Shown piece after piece: positions 35,215-44,697 of a stretch of 64,000 nt of DNA (position 1 is its first letter; each line of letters begins with the position of its first letter). This DNA is from Scleromatobacter sp039920745 (lineage in GTDB: Bacteria; Pseudomonadota; Gammaproteobacteria; Burkholderiales; Burkholderiaceae_C): positions 62,001-126,000 of the forward strand of contig JBDSDD010000008.1 in assembly GCA_039920745.1 (NCBI GenBank), given 5' to 3'. The translations under genes and the position numbers were made by a program. A model generated the notes under the pieces. That model did not search any database. It was not told where the DNA came from and worked only from the letters and a program-made list of their open reading frames with translations.

Positions 35215-35385
35215 AGACCCGGTCGCTGGAATCGCGCAAGGCGGGCACGGGCCTGGCCACTGTCTACGGCTTCGTCTAGCAGTCCGGCGGCAATGCCACG
35301 CTGCAGAGCAAGATCGGCACAAGTACCACCGTCTCGCTGACCCTGCCCAAGGGCGCGCCCAGCGGCCTGCACGGGCGAGCCAGCA
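35215..35385 (+). pseudogene. C-terminal scrap of a sensor histidine kinase
   Basis: The plus strand reads GTGLATVYGFV, then a TAG stop at 35277-35279, then QSGGNATLQSKIGTSTTVSLTLPKG. This is the G2 box and last strands of a HATPase domain (usual form GTGLGLSMVYGFVKQSGG...GTTVTLYLP). The in-frame stop and the lack of any upstream kinase sequence show it is a relic. It lies between the phoD start and the end of the diguanylate cyclase gene. Confidence 0.7.
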
Positions 35386-35451
35386 ACGACGCTGGGCCAG
35401 CCGGTGCGCATCCTGTCGCTGATCCAGCGCGAGGTGGCGGACTGCGGCGCG

Positions 35452-37989
35452 CTACGCGACGCGCAGGCAATCGCGCCCGCCGTCCTTGGCTTGGTACAGC
35501 GCCCGATCCGCGCGCAGCATCAACGCCTTCGCACCGATGTCGCCCGTGCCGTCCAGGTAGGCCATGCCCATGCTGGCAGTGACCTCCAGCCGCTGGTCGC
35601 CGACGACCATGGTCGCGCGGATCGCCTGCAGCAGCTTGTTGGCGACGGCCGCCGCCTCGTCGCGCGCTCCCAGGCCGTCGAGGATCACCACGAACTCGTC
35701 GCCCGACAGTCGCGCGGCGACGTCGGTCTCGCGCAGGTTGACCTGCAGCCGCGCCGCGAACTCCTTGAGCACCGCGTCGCCGGCGGCGTGGCCGTGCGTG
35801 TCGTTGATCGTCTTGAAGTGGTCGATGTCCAGGAAGATCAGCGCCAGTGGTCGCCGCACGCGCCGGCAGCGCGCCAGTGCCTGCTCGAGCAGCTCGTCGA
35901 ACTGGCGCCGGTTGGCGAGGCCGGTGAGCGTGTCGACGCGCGCCAGCAGATGCAGCTCGCGTTCGATGTCCTTGAGCGCCGTCACGTCGGTGGCCAGCGT
36001 GAAGATGCCGTGCACGCGGCCGTCGGCGCGGCGGTCAGGGATGTAGGCTGTCTGCAAGTTGCGCGGACCCGCCAGCGTGAGCGAGACGACCTCGAACTCC
36101 ACGCGTTCGCCGCCGAGCGCCGCGCGCAGTTGCTCGCGCCGCGCAGCGTAGTGCTCGGCGCCGACGACGTCGGCCAAGGACTGGCCGATCGCCTTGTCGA
36201 TGTCGACGCCGAGCCAATCATGGAACGTGCCGTTCATGAAGCGCAGCTTCTCGTCTGCGTCGACATAGGTGATCAGCACCGGCAGGTTGTCGGTCACCGC
36301 GCGCAGCTGGCGTTCGCTGGCCTCGATGCGCGAGCGCGCGTGCTCTTGCTCCGTGCGATCGGTCACGAGGCCGTAGACACCGGTGACCTGGCCCTCGTCG
36401 TCGCGCTCGGGGACGTAGTGCACCCGCATGTAGTCGGCGGCACCGGGCACCTTGTTGGTCAGGTCGAACTCGACGTCGTTGCCTGCAAGCGCCTCGTCCA
36501 GGCGGTCCCGCACAGCCGCGAAAACCGGCTCGCCGAAGACCTCGGCCACGGTCTTGCCGACCGGCGACTCCGCCAGCGAGAACCAGAGGAGATAGTTGGC
36601 GTTGGCGAATGTGTAGCGGTAGTCGCGATCCATGCAGGAGATCAGGCCCGGCATGTTGTCGGTCACCGCCTTGAGTCGCGTCTCGCTGGTGGCCAGCAGC
36701 GCCTGCGCGAGCTTGCGCTGCGTGATGTCGCGCAGGCTGACGTGCGTCTGCCAGTGTCCGCTCGCCTTCTGGTAGTGCGCCACCTGGCACTCGACGTGCA
36801 AGGGCTCGCCCAGGTCGCGTGGCAGCGCCAGCTCCGTCGTCGACGGCCGTGCGCTGCCGGCGATCAAGGCGGCAACCCCGCTGCCCGCGCCGGTCAGCGC
36901 CTCGCTCGCGCGCCGGCCCACGAGCGTGCGCGCGTCGAGCCCGAGCATCACCCCGCAGGCCGTGTTGGCAGCCGTCAGACGGCCCTGCTCGTCGAGCACC
37001 AGGATGCCATCGGGCGAGTGCTGCAGGAAAGCCGCGAACTGTCGCTGGCTGGACTGCAGCGCCATGCCCATGCGGCAGATCAGCAGGCTGGTGCAGCACT
37101 GCGCCGTGATGTAGCTCCACAGCGCCAGCGTGCCCGCCTGCGCGTCGTGGACCGCGAACGGCCCGACGCCGCGCGCAGTGCCGTAGGCCGCCGCCAGCGA
37201 CAGCGACAGCACGCCGGTGGACGACGCGATGACACCGCCGCGCATCGCCAGCATCGCCAGCACGAACGACGGCAGCGCGAGCAACGGGAAGACGAACGCG
37301 GAACCCAGGTCGTGCCCTGCCGAGAAGATCGCCAGCCCGCAGGCGAGCACCACCCCTTGCAGCCCCAGGTTGCCGGCGCCCTCGCGCCCGAGAAATGCCC
37401 GGGCCGCGCCGTAGCGAGTCCACGCGATCAACGGCACGCCGGCCAGCAAGGCGCCGACGATGTCGCCCATCAGCCAGCTGAGCCAAGCCTGGCCGAAGTG
37501 CGCCACGTCGGGCGCGCCCGCCATGCGCAACCACATGACGCCGTTGAGCGACGTGACGACCATCCCCAGCACCACCGCACCCAGGAATGCCGACACGTCG
37601 CGCCGGCGCAGGAGCCGGTCCTCGAAGCTCCAGCGATGCAGCAGCCACGCGGCCAGCCCGGTCCCCGCCGTGTTGCCGACGCCCACGAGCATGGCAATCC
37701 ACAACGGCCCGCCGATCGACGCATTGGCCGCCACCGCACCGATCCACACCGCCAGTGTCATGCCCGGGCCCCAGCGCCGGAACGCCGCCACGGCCACGCC
37801 GGTGGGCAGCCAGACGAGTGAGATGTGGGTGCCGACGTAGGGAATGAGCAGCCCCAGGCGGGCCGTCAGGTAGTACGCCGCGGCCACGGCGACGAAACGC
37901 AGCATGACCACGAGCCCGGGCGGCAGGGCTCGCGCCGTCGCGTCGGGCAGGGCCGGATTCAGGCGGGCGGGGCCGTCCGAGCTGTTCAT
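35452..37989 (-). CDS. MASE1-PAS-GGDEF diguanylate cyclase
   Basis: An 845-residue membrane protein. Residues 25-310 are a MASE1 sensor with about eight helices (YVGTHISLVWLPTGVAVAAF). Then come three PAS domains (about 330-440, 450-570, 575-690; for example SPDGILVLDEQGRLTAANTA and YRYTFANANYLLWF). The C-terminal GGDEF domain has DTLTGLANRRQFDELL, LIFLDIDHFKTINDTHGHAAGD and RLSGDEFVV; the signature is S-G-D-E-F, a form usually still active. RETD five residues before it is an inhibitory I-site for c-di-GMP. It makes c-di-GMP. The ATG at 37989 was chosen because helix-rich sequence begins there; upstream frame is not protein-like. Confidence 0.9.
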   Translation of the reverse strand: MNSSDGPARLNPALPDATARALPPGLVVMLRFVAVAAAYYLTARLGLLIPYVGTHISLVWLPTGVAVAAFRRWGPGMTLAVWIGAVAANASIGGPLWIAMLVGVGNTAGTGLAAWLLHRWSFEDRLLRRRDVSAFLGAVVLGMVVTSLNGVMWLRMAGAPDVAHFGQAWLSWLMGDIVGALLAGVPLIAWTRYGAARAFLGREGAGNLGLQGVVLACGLAIFSAGHDLGSAFVFPLLALPSFVLAMLAMRGGVIASSTGVLSLSLAAAYGTARGVGPFAVHDAQAGTLALWSYITAQCCTSLLICRMGMALQSSQRQFAAFLQHSPDGILVLDEQGRLTAANTACGVMLGLDARTLVGRRASEALTGAGSGVAALIAGSARPSTTELALPRDLGEPLHVECQVAHYQKASGHWQTHVSLRDITQRKLAQALLATSETRLKAVTDNMPGLISCMDRDYRYTFANANYLLWFSLAESPVGKTVAEVFGEPVFAAVRDRLDEALAGNDVEFDLTNKVPGAADYMRVHYVPERDDEGQVTGVYGLVTDRTEQEHARSRIEASERQLRAVTDNLPVLITYVDADEKLRFMNGTFHDWLGVDIDKAIGQSLADVVGAEHYAARREQLRAALGGERVEFEVVSLTLAGPRNLQTAYIPDRRADGRVHGIFTLATDVTALKDIERELHLLARVDTLTGLANRRQFDELLEQALARCRRVRRPLALIFLDIDHFKTINDTHGHAAGDAVLKEFAARLQVNLRETDVAARLSGDEFVVILDGLGARDEAAAVANKLLQAIRATMVVGDQRLEVTASMGMAYLDGTGDIGAKALMLRADRALYQAKDGGRDCLRVA

Positions 37990-38170
37990 GGATCTCGCAA
38001 GCCACGGTGCCCGGGTCGCCGCCCGGTGGCGCACGCGTCGTTGACCCCCGGGGGCAATGTTAGCCATTGCTGACGACTTTGTCGTACCGCGAACAGGGGC
38101 TGCGGGCAAAGTCAGACCTGCGCAACACAATGGCGCCATGCTCGAGATCCCCCTGACCGCCCTGCCCGAC

Positions 38171-40069
38171 ATGTCGATCTGGCGCACGCTGACGACCCTG
38201 GCGACTGCCGCGCTGCTGGCCAGCGGCTGCGCAACGGCGCCGACGGTGGCGCCAGTGCACGTCAAGATCGTCGCCTTCAACGATTTCCACGGCACGCTGC
38301 AGTCCCCGGGCAGCTTCGCCACCAACGCGCGGGTGGCCGCTGACCAGCGCCCGCCGGTCGGTGGCGCCGACGCATTGGCCGCCTGGGTCGCGCGCCTCAC
38401 GTCACGGAACCCGAACCACGTGGTGGTGGGCGGCGGCGACTTCGTCGGCGCCTCCCCGCTCGTCTCCGCGCTGTTCTTCGACGAACCGGCCGTCGAGGCG
38501 CTCAACCACGTGGGCGTGGACTTCACGTCAGTCGGCAATCACGAGTTCGACAAGGGCGCCGCCGAGCTCATGCGCCTGCAGCACGGCGGCTGCAAGATCA
38601 CGCACGGCCAGCCCGACCCCAACAGCTGCAAGGGCCTGGGTTCGCGCGTGCCGGGCACATTCGACGGCGCGCGCTTCCAGTGGCTGGCGGCAAACGTGGT
38701 CGACAGCGCCACCGGCCGCACGCTGCTGCCGGCCTACGGCGTCAAGTCCTTCGACGGCATTCCCCTGGCCTTCATCGGGATGACGCTCCAGGGCACGCCG
38801 GGCATCGTCTCGCCCACGGGCGTCGCCGGGCTGGAGTTCCGCGACGAGGCAGACACCGTCAACGCGCTGGTGCCACAGCTGCGCGCCCATGGCGTCGAGG
38901 CGATCGTCGTGCTGTTGCACCAGGGCGGCACCCAGCCCGCCACCGGCGCCGGCGCCGGCGACATCAACGGCTGCGACGGCGCCCTGAAGAACGCCGACGG
39001 CAGCGACCAGGAGATCGCTCAGATCGTGCGCCGCCTCGACGACGCTGTCGACCTGGTGATCAGCGCCCACACGCACGCCGCCTATAACTGTTCGGCCGCG
39101 ACTGTGGGGGCGGGCGGCGCCAAGGGCTTGCCCGACAAGACAGGCCGGCTGATCCCCGTCACCAGCGCGAGCGCGTTCGGCCGCGTCGTGACCGACATCG
39201 ACCTCACGCTCGACCCGAAGACGCACGACGTGCTGGCCGTCTCGCCCACCAACCGCCTCGTCGACCGCAGCGACCCGGCCATCGTCGTGGCGATCGCGCC
39301 CGCGCCCGCTGTGCGAGACCTCGTGCAGGGCTATGCAGCGCTGGCCGCGCCGCTGGCCAATGGCGTCGTCGGCAGGCTGGCGAGCGCGCTGCCGGCCGTC
39401 GCCAACGAAGCCGGCGAGATGCCCGCCGGCAGCCTGATCGCCGACGTGCAGCTGCGCGCTACGCAGCCCGCAGCCCTCGGCGGCGCGCAAATTGCATTCA
39501 TGAACGCCGGCGGCGTCCGCACGCCCGGCTTCGTGCCGCCCGCTGGCGCGAGCGCACCGTTTGCGCTGACCTACGGCGCCGCGTTCACGGTCCAGCCCTT
39601 CGGCAACAGCCTGGTCACGCTGACGCTCACCGCCGCACAGCTCAAGGACGTGCTCGAGGAGCAATTCGACGGCTGTCGCGGCCAGCGCGGGTTTCGCCCC
39701 CTGCTGCCCTCCAACGGGCTGAAGGTCGCGTGGCGCGCTGGCGCTCCCGCGTGCGCGAAGGTCGTCGATGTCACGTTCACGCCCACCGACGTCACCGTGA
39801 CGCCGCCGGTGGTCACCGGAGCGCTGCAGTTCGTCGTCAAGAACGGCGTCGTGCAGGCGCCGACCCGCACCTACCGCGTCACCGTCAACAACTTCATGGC
39901 CACCGGCGGCGACGGGTACCAGACGCTGGTCGCCGGCACGAACCGCATCGGCGGCGCGCAAGACCTCGACGCCCTCACCGCCTGGCTGGCCGCGTACCAG
40001 GCCCCGCTGCCGCCGTTCGACCCGCGCGGGCCCGAGATGGGCGAGCCCCGCATCGTTCAGGTGCCCTGA
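38171..40069 (+). CDS. 5'-nucleotidase/UshA-like metallophosphatase lipoprotein
   Basis: A 632-residue lipoprotein (MSIWRTLTTLATAALLASGC lipobox). Metallophosphatase domain: KIVAFNDFHGTL, VVVGGGDFVGASPLVSALF, GVDFTSVGNHEFDKG, IVVLLHQGG, VDLVISAHTHAAYNC. C-terminal nucleotidase domain: NEAGEMPAGSLIADVQL, AFMNAGGVRT, TVQPFGNSLVTLTLTAAQLKDVLEEQF and NNFMATGGDGYQTL. It splits nucleotides to nucleoside and phosphate at the cell envelope. I chose 38171 because it starts a proper signal peptide; ATG 38138 is an alternative. Its end overlaps the convergent kinase gene by 13 bp. Confidence 0.9.
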   Translation: MSIWRTLTTLATAALLASGCATAPTVAPVHVKIVAFNDFHGTLQSPGSFATNARVAADQRPPVGGADALAAWVARLTSRNPNHVVVGGGDFVGASPLVSALFFDEPAVEALNHVGVDFTSVGNHEFDKGAAELMRLQHGGCKITHGQPDPNSCKGLGSRVPGTFDGARFQWLAANVVDSATGRTLLPAYGVKSFDGIPLAFIGMTLQGTPGIVSPTGVAGLEFRDEADTVNALVPQLRAHGVEAIVVLLHQGGTQPATGAGAGDINGCDGALKNADGSDQEIAQIVRRLDDAVDLVISAHTHAAYNCSAATVGAGGAKGLPDKTGRLIPVTSASAFGRVVTDIDLTLDPKTHDVLAVSPTNRLVDRSDPAIVVAIAPAPAVRDLVQGYAALAAPLANGVVGRLASALPAVANEAGEMPAGSLIADVQLRATQPAALGGAQIAFMNAGGVRTPGFVPPAGASAPFALTYGAAFTVQPFGNSLVTLTLTAAQLKDVLEEQFDGCRGQRGFRPLLPSNGLKVAWRAGAPACAKVVDVTFTPTDVTVTPPVVTGALQFVVKNGVVQAPTRTYRVTVNNFMATGGDGYQTLVAGTNRIGGAQDLDALTAWLAAYQAPLPPFDPRGPEMGEPRIVQVP

Positions 40070-42762
40070 GGCGCAAGCAGCTTGCGCAGCTTGCGCGCCA
40101 GGTCGTCACGACCGTAGGGCTTGGCCAGCAGCTCGACACCTTCGTCGAGCCGCCCCCCGTGCACAATCGCGTTCTGGGTGTAGCCCGAGGTGAACAGCAC
40201 GGCCAGGTGCGGCAAGCGGGCGCGCGCGAGACGCGCGAGCTCGGTGCTCTTCATCGTGCCCGGCATCACGACGTCGGTGAACAGCAGGTCGATGGCCGCG
40301 CCGCTGTCGACGACGCTCAGCGCGCTGTCGGCGTCCCGCGCCTGCAACACGCGGTAGCCCAGCTCCAGCAGGATCTCGACGACGGTGGCGCGCACGCCGT
40401 CGTCGTCCTCGGCCACCAGGATCGTCTCCGTGCCGCCCAGCACCGGAGCGTGGTCGATCGACGGCAAGGCCTCCTCGCGCAACTGCGAACGCGGCAGGTA
40501 CATCTTCATCGTGGTGCCGTGGCCCACCTCGCTGTACGCCTTCACATGGCCGCCGGACTGCTTGCAGAAGCCGTAGATCATGGCCAGCCCGAGGCCCGTG
40601 CCCGAGCCCACCGGCTTGGTGGTGAAGAACGGCTCGAAGGCGCGCGCCACCACCTCGGGCGGCATGCCGGAGCCGGTGTCGCTGACGGCCAGCATCACGT
40701 ACTGGCCCTCGCCAACTTCCGGGTTGGCGCCCGCGTAGGCGTCGTCCAGGCGCGCGTTGCCCACCTCCACCGTCAGCTTGCCGCGCCCCGCCATGGCGTC
40801 GCGCGCGTTGATGGCCAGGTTGAGCACCGCGTTCTCGATCTGCGTCGGGTCGGCGAAGGTGTTCCACAGGCTGCCCGAGACGACGAATTCGAGCTCGATC
40901 GCCTCGCCGAGTGCACGCCGCAGCATGTCCTCCATGCCTGCCACCAGGCGGCCGGCGTTGAGCACGCGCGGCGCCAGCGGCTGGCGGCGGCTGAACGCGA
41001 GCAACTGGCTGGACAGCCGCGCCCCGCGGCGCACCGCGTCCTGCGCGCTGGCCACGCGCGACTCCATGCGCTCGTCGCTGGCCGCGAGCCGGCCCAGCAG
41101 GTGCAGGTTGCCGGAGATCACCTGCAGGATGTTGTTGAAGTCGTGCGCCACGCCGCCGGTCAACTGGCCGACGGCCTCCATCTTCTGCGACTGGCGCAAT
41201 TGCTCCTGGGCGGCCGCGAGCTGCAGCGCGGCGAGCTTCACTTCGGTGACGTCGCGGCCGCTGGCAAAGATCGAGTCGCCGCCATGGCTGGACGTCCACG
41301 AGATCCAGCGATGCCCGCCGTCCTTGTGCAGGTAGCGGTTCTCGTGCGCAGCGTGCCAGCCACCGACTTCGCCCATCATCGCCTGGCGGCTCGTCGCATG
41401 ATCGTGTTCATGCACGAAATCGAGGAAGCTGCGCCCGATCAACTCGACGGCCGGCCAGCCCAGTGCGTGGGTCCAGCGCTCGTTGACCGAGACGAACACG
41501 CCCGACGCGTCGAGGATCGCCTGCAGGTCCTGCGAGTTGCGCCATGCGCGGTCGCGCTCGCGTGTGCGGGCCTCCACCTGCGCCTCGAGCGACTCGGCCA
41601 GCTCCGCCAATGTCTGGCGTGCCGTGCGCTGGTCCTCGATATCGGTGTTGGTGCCGACCCAGCGGATCAGTGCGCCCTCGGTGCCGCGCAGCGGCAGGGC
41701 ACGCGCGATGTGCCAGCGGTAGACGCCGTCGGCGCGGCGCAGGCGAAACTCGGCCTCGTACGGATGCTCGCTCGCGAGCGCCGCGCCCCACGACGCTGCC
41801 GCCGCGGCGAGGTCGTCCGGATGCACCAGCATGGCCCAGCCCTGGCCGTCCAGCTCGCCCTGGCGCGCACCGCTGTAGGCGTAGACCTGCTCGTTGAACC
41901 AGTCCAGCAGGCCGTCGGGCCGCGCGGTCCAGACATGGTTCGGCAAGGCCTCGGCCACCGCGCGGAATTGCAGCTGGGCCAGCGTGTTGTCGGTGATGTC
42001 ACGGCCGACGCTGACCAGGCGCTCCGGCTGGCCGTCGACACCGGGCAGTGGCGAGATCACGACGTCCCACCAGCGCGGCTTGCCGGTGTGCGTCGGGCAA
42101 TAGCCCTGGAAGCGACCGACGCCGCCTTCGCGCGCGGCGGCCACGGCGGCGCGTGCGGCGTCGTTGTCGGCGCCCTTCCACACGCGCAGCCACGACAGGC
42201 CGATGATGGCCGGCACGTCGCTCACTTCCATGCTCTCGACGCCGCCGGGGCTCAGCTCCAGCGTGTGGCCTTCGAGGTCCAGCACCACGATGCAGTCGCG
42301 GCTGGAGCCCAGGATCAGGTCGCTCAGGCCCTTGGCCTCGCGCAAGGCCTCGGCCGCCCGGTGCTTGGCGGACGCATCGCGCACGATCTTGACGAAGCCG
42401 GCATGGCGGCCGTCGGCGCTGCGCAGCGAGGTCGTCTCGGCCTGGCCCCAGAAGCGCAGTCCACCGGCCCGCTGGTACCAGCGCTCGCCCGACATGCGGA
42501 CCTCTTGCGCCACGCGGGCCAGGTCATGCGTCGGCCGGCCCGACGCGAAATCCTCCGGCGTGAAGATGCGCTCGAGCGACTGCCCAAGCATCTCGTCCGC
42601 CCGCCAGCCGAAGATCGCCACGGCGCCGCGGCTCCAGTCGGTGACCCGCCCTTCGACGTCGGTGGCGATGATCGCGAAGTCGATCGCGCTCTCGACGATC
42701 GCGCGGAAGTGCCCGTCGGAGGTCGCGGCTCGGCGTTCGATGAAGGGCACGGGAATGCTCAA
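40057..42762 (-). CDS. PAS-containing hybrid sensor histidine kinase
   Basis: A 901-residue cytoplasmic kinase without membrane helices. Four PAS domains with PAC motifs run from 15 to about 525 (IIATDVEGRVTDWSRGAVAIFG, CIVVLDLEGHTLELSPGG, VYAYSGARQGELDGQGW, VFVSVNERWTHALGW). The phospho-acceptor region is MEAVGQLTGGVAHDFNNILQ (His in VAHDFNN). The HATPase domain has NAVLNLAINARDAM, VSDTGSGMPPEV and GSGTGLGLAMIYGFCKQSGG. A C-terminal receiver (from about 785) has LVAEDDDG and LLFTDVVMPG with the phospho-Asp. No response regulator with output domain is adjacent. Confidence 0.93.
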   Translation of the reverse strand: MSIPVPFIERRAATSDGHFRAIVESAIDFAIIATDVEGRVTDWSRGAVAIFGWRADEMLGQSLERIFTPEDFASGRPTHDLARVAQEVRMSGERWYQRAGGLRFWGQAETTSLRSADGRHAGFVKIVRDASAKHRAAEALREAKGLSDLILGSSRDCIVVLDLEGHTLELSPGGVESMEVSDVPAIIGLSWLRVWKGADNDAARAAVAAAREGGVGRFQGYCPTHTGKPRWWDVVISPLPGVDGQPERLVSVGRDITDNTLAQLQFRAVAEALPNHVWTARPDGLLDWFNEQVYAYSGARQGELDGQGWAMLVHPDDLAAAAASWGAALASEHPYEAEFRLRRADGVYRWHIARALPLRGTEGALIRWVGTNTDIEDQRTARQTLAELAESLEAQVEARTRERDRAWRNSQDLQAILDASGVFVSVNERWTHALGWPAVELIGRSFLDFVHEHDHATSRQAMMGEVGGWHAAHENRYLHKDGGHRWISWTSSHGGDSIFASGRDVTEVKLAALQLAAAQEQLRQSQKMEAVGQLTGGVAHDFNNILQVISGNLHLLGRLAASDERMESRVASAQDAVRRGARLSSQLLAFSRRQPLAPRVLNAGRLVAGMEDMLRRALGEAIELEFVVSGSLWNTFADPTQIENAVLNLAINARDAMAGRGKLTVEVGNARLDDAYAGANPEVGEGQYVMLAVSDTGSGMPPEVVARAFEPFFTTKPVGSGTGLGLAMIYGFCKQSGGHVKAYSEVGHGTTMKMYLPRSQLREEALPSIDHAPVLGGTETILVAEDDDGVRATVVEILLELGYRVLQARDADSALSVVDSGAAIDLLFTDVVMPGTMKSTELARLARARLPHLAVLFTSGYTQNAIVHGGRLDEGVELLAKPYGRDDLARKLRKLLAPQGT

Positions 42763-42874
42763 GACAAGTCCTTGCAGAGTCGGCCGCGGCGCGGCGCCCC
42801 AGCAGGTATTGTCTTACGCGGCGTTTGCGCCGCGCATGGAGATTAACCTCGACTTGCGCGCGACGCGCCGTGGC

Positions 42875-43483
42875 TCACGCGGCGTAGTGGCTCAGGAACA
42901 GGTCGGCGGTGGCCACCGCGAGCTGCTTGCGCGCGCGCGCCGTCAGCAGCGGCTGGCCCATCGCCACCTGCGGCCAGAACGCGACGCCCTTGATCAGGCT
43001 CTCCAGTTGCTTGACCGCCAGCGCCGCGTCGCCGGCCTTGAGCGCGCCGGCCTTCTGCGCGGCCTTGATCCAGTCGACCAACCCGCCGTCCTTCTCGCCG
43101 ATGCGTGCCACGATCTCCTGTGCGCGCTCGGGTGAATGCAGGCCCGCCGCGATCGCGACGCGCGCGAGCGCGAGGAAGCTGTCGTCGGCCAGCATCGCGA
43201 GCTTGCTGTCGAGCAGATCCAGCAACTGCTCGCGCACCGGTCGCCCGGGCTCATAGGCGCGCTCCATCTGGCTGGCGCTGGCCTCCCACAGGATGTGCAG
43301 GATCGCGGCGAACAGCTCTTCCTTGCTGGGGAAATGGTTGTAGAGCGTGCGCTTGGAGACCTCGGCGCGCGCGGCCACGCTGTCGACGCTGGTGCCGTCG
43401 AAGCCATTGGCGCGGAACTCGACGATGGCCGCCTGGATGATCGCGTCGCGCTTGCGGTCGGTGAGGCGGGTAGGTGCGGTCAT
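42875..43483 (-). CDS. TetR-family transcriptional regulator
   Basis: A 202-residue repressor: N-terminal helix-turn-helix (AIIQAAIVEFRANGFDG, VAARAEVSKRTLYNHFPSKEELF) and a C-terminal ligand/dimer domain of the AcrR C-terminal type with ARVAIAAGLHSPERAQEI and AGALKAGDAALAVKQLESL. It is divergent from the MBL hydrolase gene with 131 bp between, and probably represses both genes from the repeats found there. Confidence 0.92.
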   Translation of the reverse strand: MTAPTRLTDRKRDAIIQAAIVEFRANGFDGTSVDSVAARAEVSKRTLYNHFPSKEELFAAILHILWEASASQMERAYEPGRPVREQLLDLLDSKLAMLADDSFLALARVAIAAGLHSPERAQEIVARIGEKDGGLVDWIKAAQKAGALKAGDAALAVKQLESLIKGVAFWPQVAMGQPLLTARARKQLAVATADLFLSHYAA

Positions 43484-43504
43484 GAACGCAACTTTACACC
43501 AATG

Positions 43505-43561
43505 AGTTTACTTTTTGACGAAACTGCCCTACACTGAAAACTACACGGTGCAGTTTACTTT
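43505..43561. promoter_or_regulatory. Repeated AGTTTACTTT in the TetR/MBL divergent region
   Basis: AGTTTACTTT occurs at 43505-43514 and again at 43552-43561, 47 bp apart, in an AT-rich island between the divergent TetR and MBL genes. Nearby AACTTTACACC resembles the same element. These could be TetR operator half-sites overlapping both promoters. Binding is inferred from position and repetition only. Confidence 0.4.
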
Positions 43562-43614
43562 AACGAAGTCACAAGCTGCACGCCCTCCAGACTCCTGCCG
43601 AAAGCGACCCCGCC

Positions 43615-44682
43615 ATGACCTGCCTGTCCTCGCGCGCCAAAGCGCCCGCCACCGACGTTGTCGAGTCTCCCCAACGCCGCGACGGCAAGTTCCACAACGT
43701 CGTGCCGCGTCGGTCGCCGGGCTTTCGCAAGACGGTCGCGCTGGCCTGGAACGTGTTGACGAACAAGCCGTCCACCACGGTGCCGCGCGCGCCGATCCCG
43801 GTGCAGGCGCTGGACGCCGCCGCGCTGGCCGCCGCGCCCGACGCCAGCCTGTTCCGTCTCGGCCACTCCACGCTGCTACTGAAGCTGGCCGGCGAGTTCT
43901 GGCTCACCGACCCGGTGTTTTCGGAGCGCGCCTCGCCGGTGCAATGGGCCGGCCCGAAGCGCTTCCACGCGCCCCCCATCACCATCGCCGACCTGCCGCC
44001 GATCAAGGGCGTGATCCTGTCGCACGACCACTACGACCACCTCGACTTCGCCGCCGTGCGCGAGCTTGCGCCCAAGGTCGAGATGTTCATCACGCCGCTG
44101 GGCGTGGGCGATCGCCTCGTCGAATGGGGCGTCCCGGCCGCCAAGGTGCGCCAGCTCGACTGGTGGGAGCCGACCTCGCTGGCCGGCGTGCGCCTGGTGG
44201 CCACCCCCGCGCAGCACTTCTCGGGCCGCGGCCTGTCCGACGGCGATTCCACGCTGTGGGCCTCGTGGGTGATCCTGGCCGGCGACCTGCGCGTGTTCTT
44301 CAGCGGCGACACCGGCTACCACGCCGACTTCAAGACGATCGGCGAGCGTTTTGGCCCGTTCGACGTGACGTTCATGGAGACCGGTGCCTATGATGCGCAA
44401 TGGCCGGACGTCCACATGCAACCCGAGCAGACGCTGCAGGCGCATGTCGACCTGCGCGGCCGCTGGCTGATGCCGCTGCACAACGGCACCTTCGACCTCG
44501 CGATGCACGCGTGGCACGAGCCCTTCGATCGCATCCTCGCGCTCGCACAGTCCCGCGGCGTGGCACTGGCCACGCCGGGCATGGGCGAGCGCCTGTCGCT
44601 CACGCAACCGCAAGCCGGCCAACGCTGGTGGCAATCGGTGGAGCCGGCGCGCCAGGCCGCAGCCGTCGCGCAAGCCGCCTGA
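43615..44682 (+). CDS. MBL-fold metal-dependent hydrolase (UlaG/NAPE-PLD-like)
   Basis: A 355-residue metallo-beta-lactamase-fold protein. After about 60 residues the core has SLFRLGHSTLLLKLAGEFWLTDP, the metal motif LSHDHYDHLD, VATPAQHFSGRG, VFFSGDTGYHADF and LPLHNGTFDLAMH. This is the pattern of the UlaG/phospholipase-D (NAPE) branch, which also includes the outer proteins of membrane-lipid turnover. Substrate unknown. It is divergent from TetR and followed 15 bp later by an NAD(P)-binding protein gene, so the two probably form a TetR-controlled operon. Confidence 0.87.
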   Translation: MTCLSSRAKAPATDVVESPQRRDGKFHNVVPRRSPGFRKTVALAWNVLTNKPSTTVPRAPIPVQALDAAALAAAPDASLFRLGHSTLLLKLAGEFWLTDPVFSERASPVQWAGPKRFHAPPITIADLPPIKGVILSHDHYDHLDFAAVRELAPKVEMFITPLGVGDRLVEWGVPAAKVRQLDWWEPTSLAGVRLVATPAQHFSGRGLSDGDSTLWASWVILAGDLRVFFSGDTGYHADFKTIGERFGPFDVTFMETGAYDAQWPDVHMQPEQTLQAHVDLRGRWLMPLHNGTFDLAMHAWHEPFDRILALAQSRGVALATPGMGERLSLTQPQAGQRWWQSVEPARQAAAVAQAA

Positions 44683-44697
44683 ACTGAAAGCCGCTCC

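Noticed and set aside
35404..37821. An 805-codon plus-strand open frame
   Set aside because: Antisense shadow of the MASE1-PAS-GGDEF gene; long open antisense frames are expected at this GC content.
39730..42846. A 1038-codon plus-strand open frame
   Set aside because: It is the antisense of the hybrid histidine kinase (40057-42762), whose domains are unmistakable. The plus-strand product is His/Arg/Gln-rich with no family resemblance.
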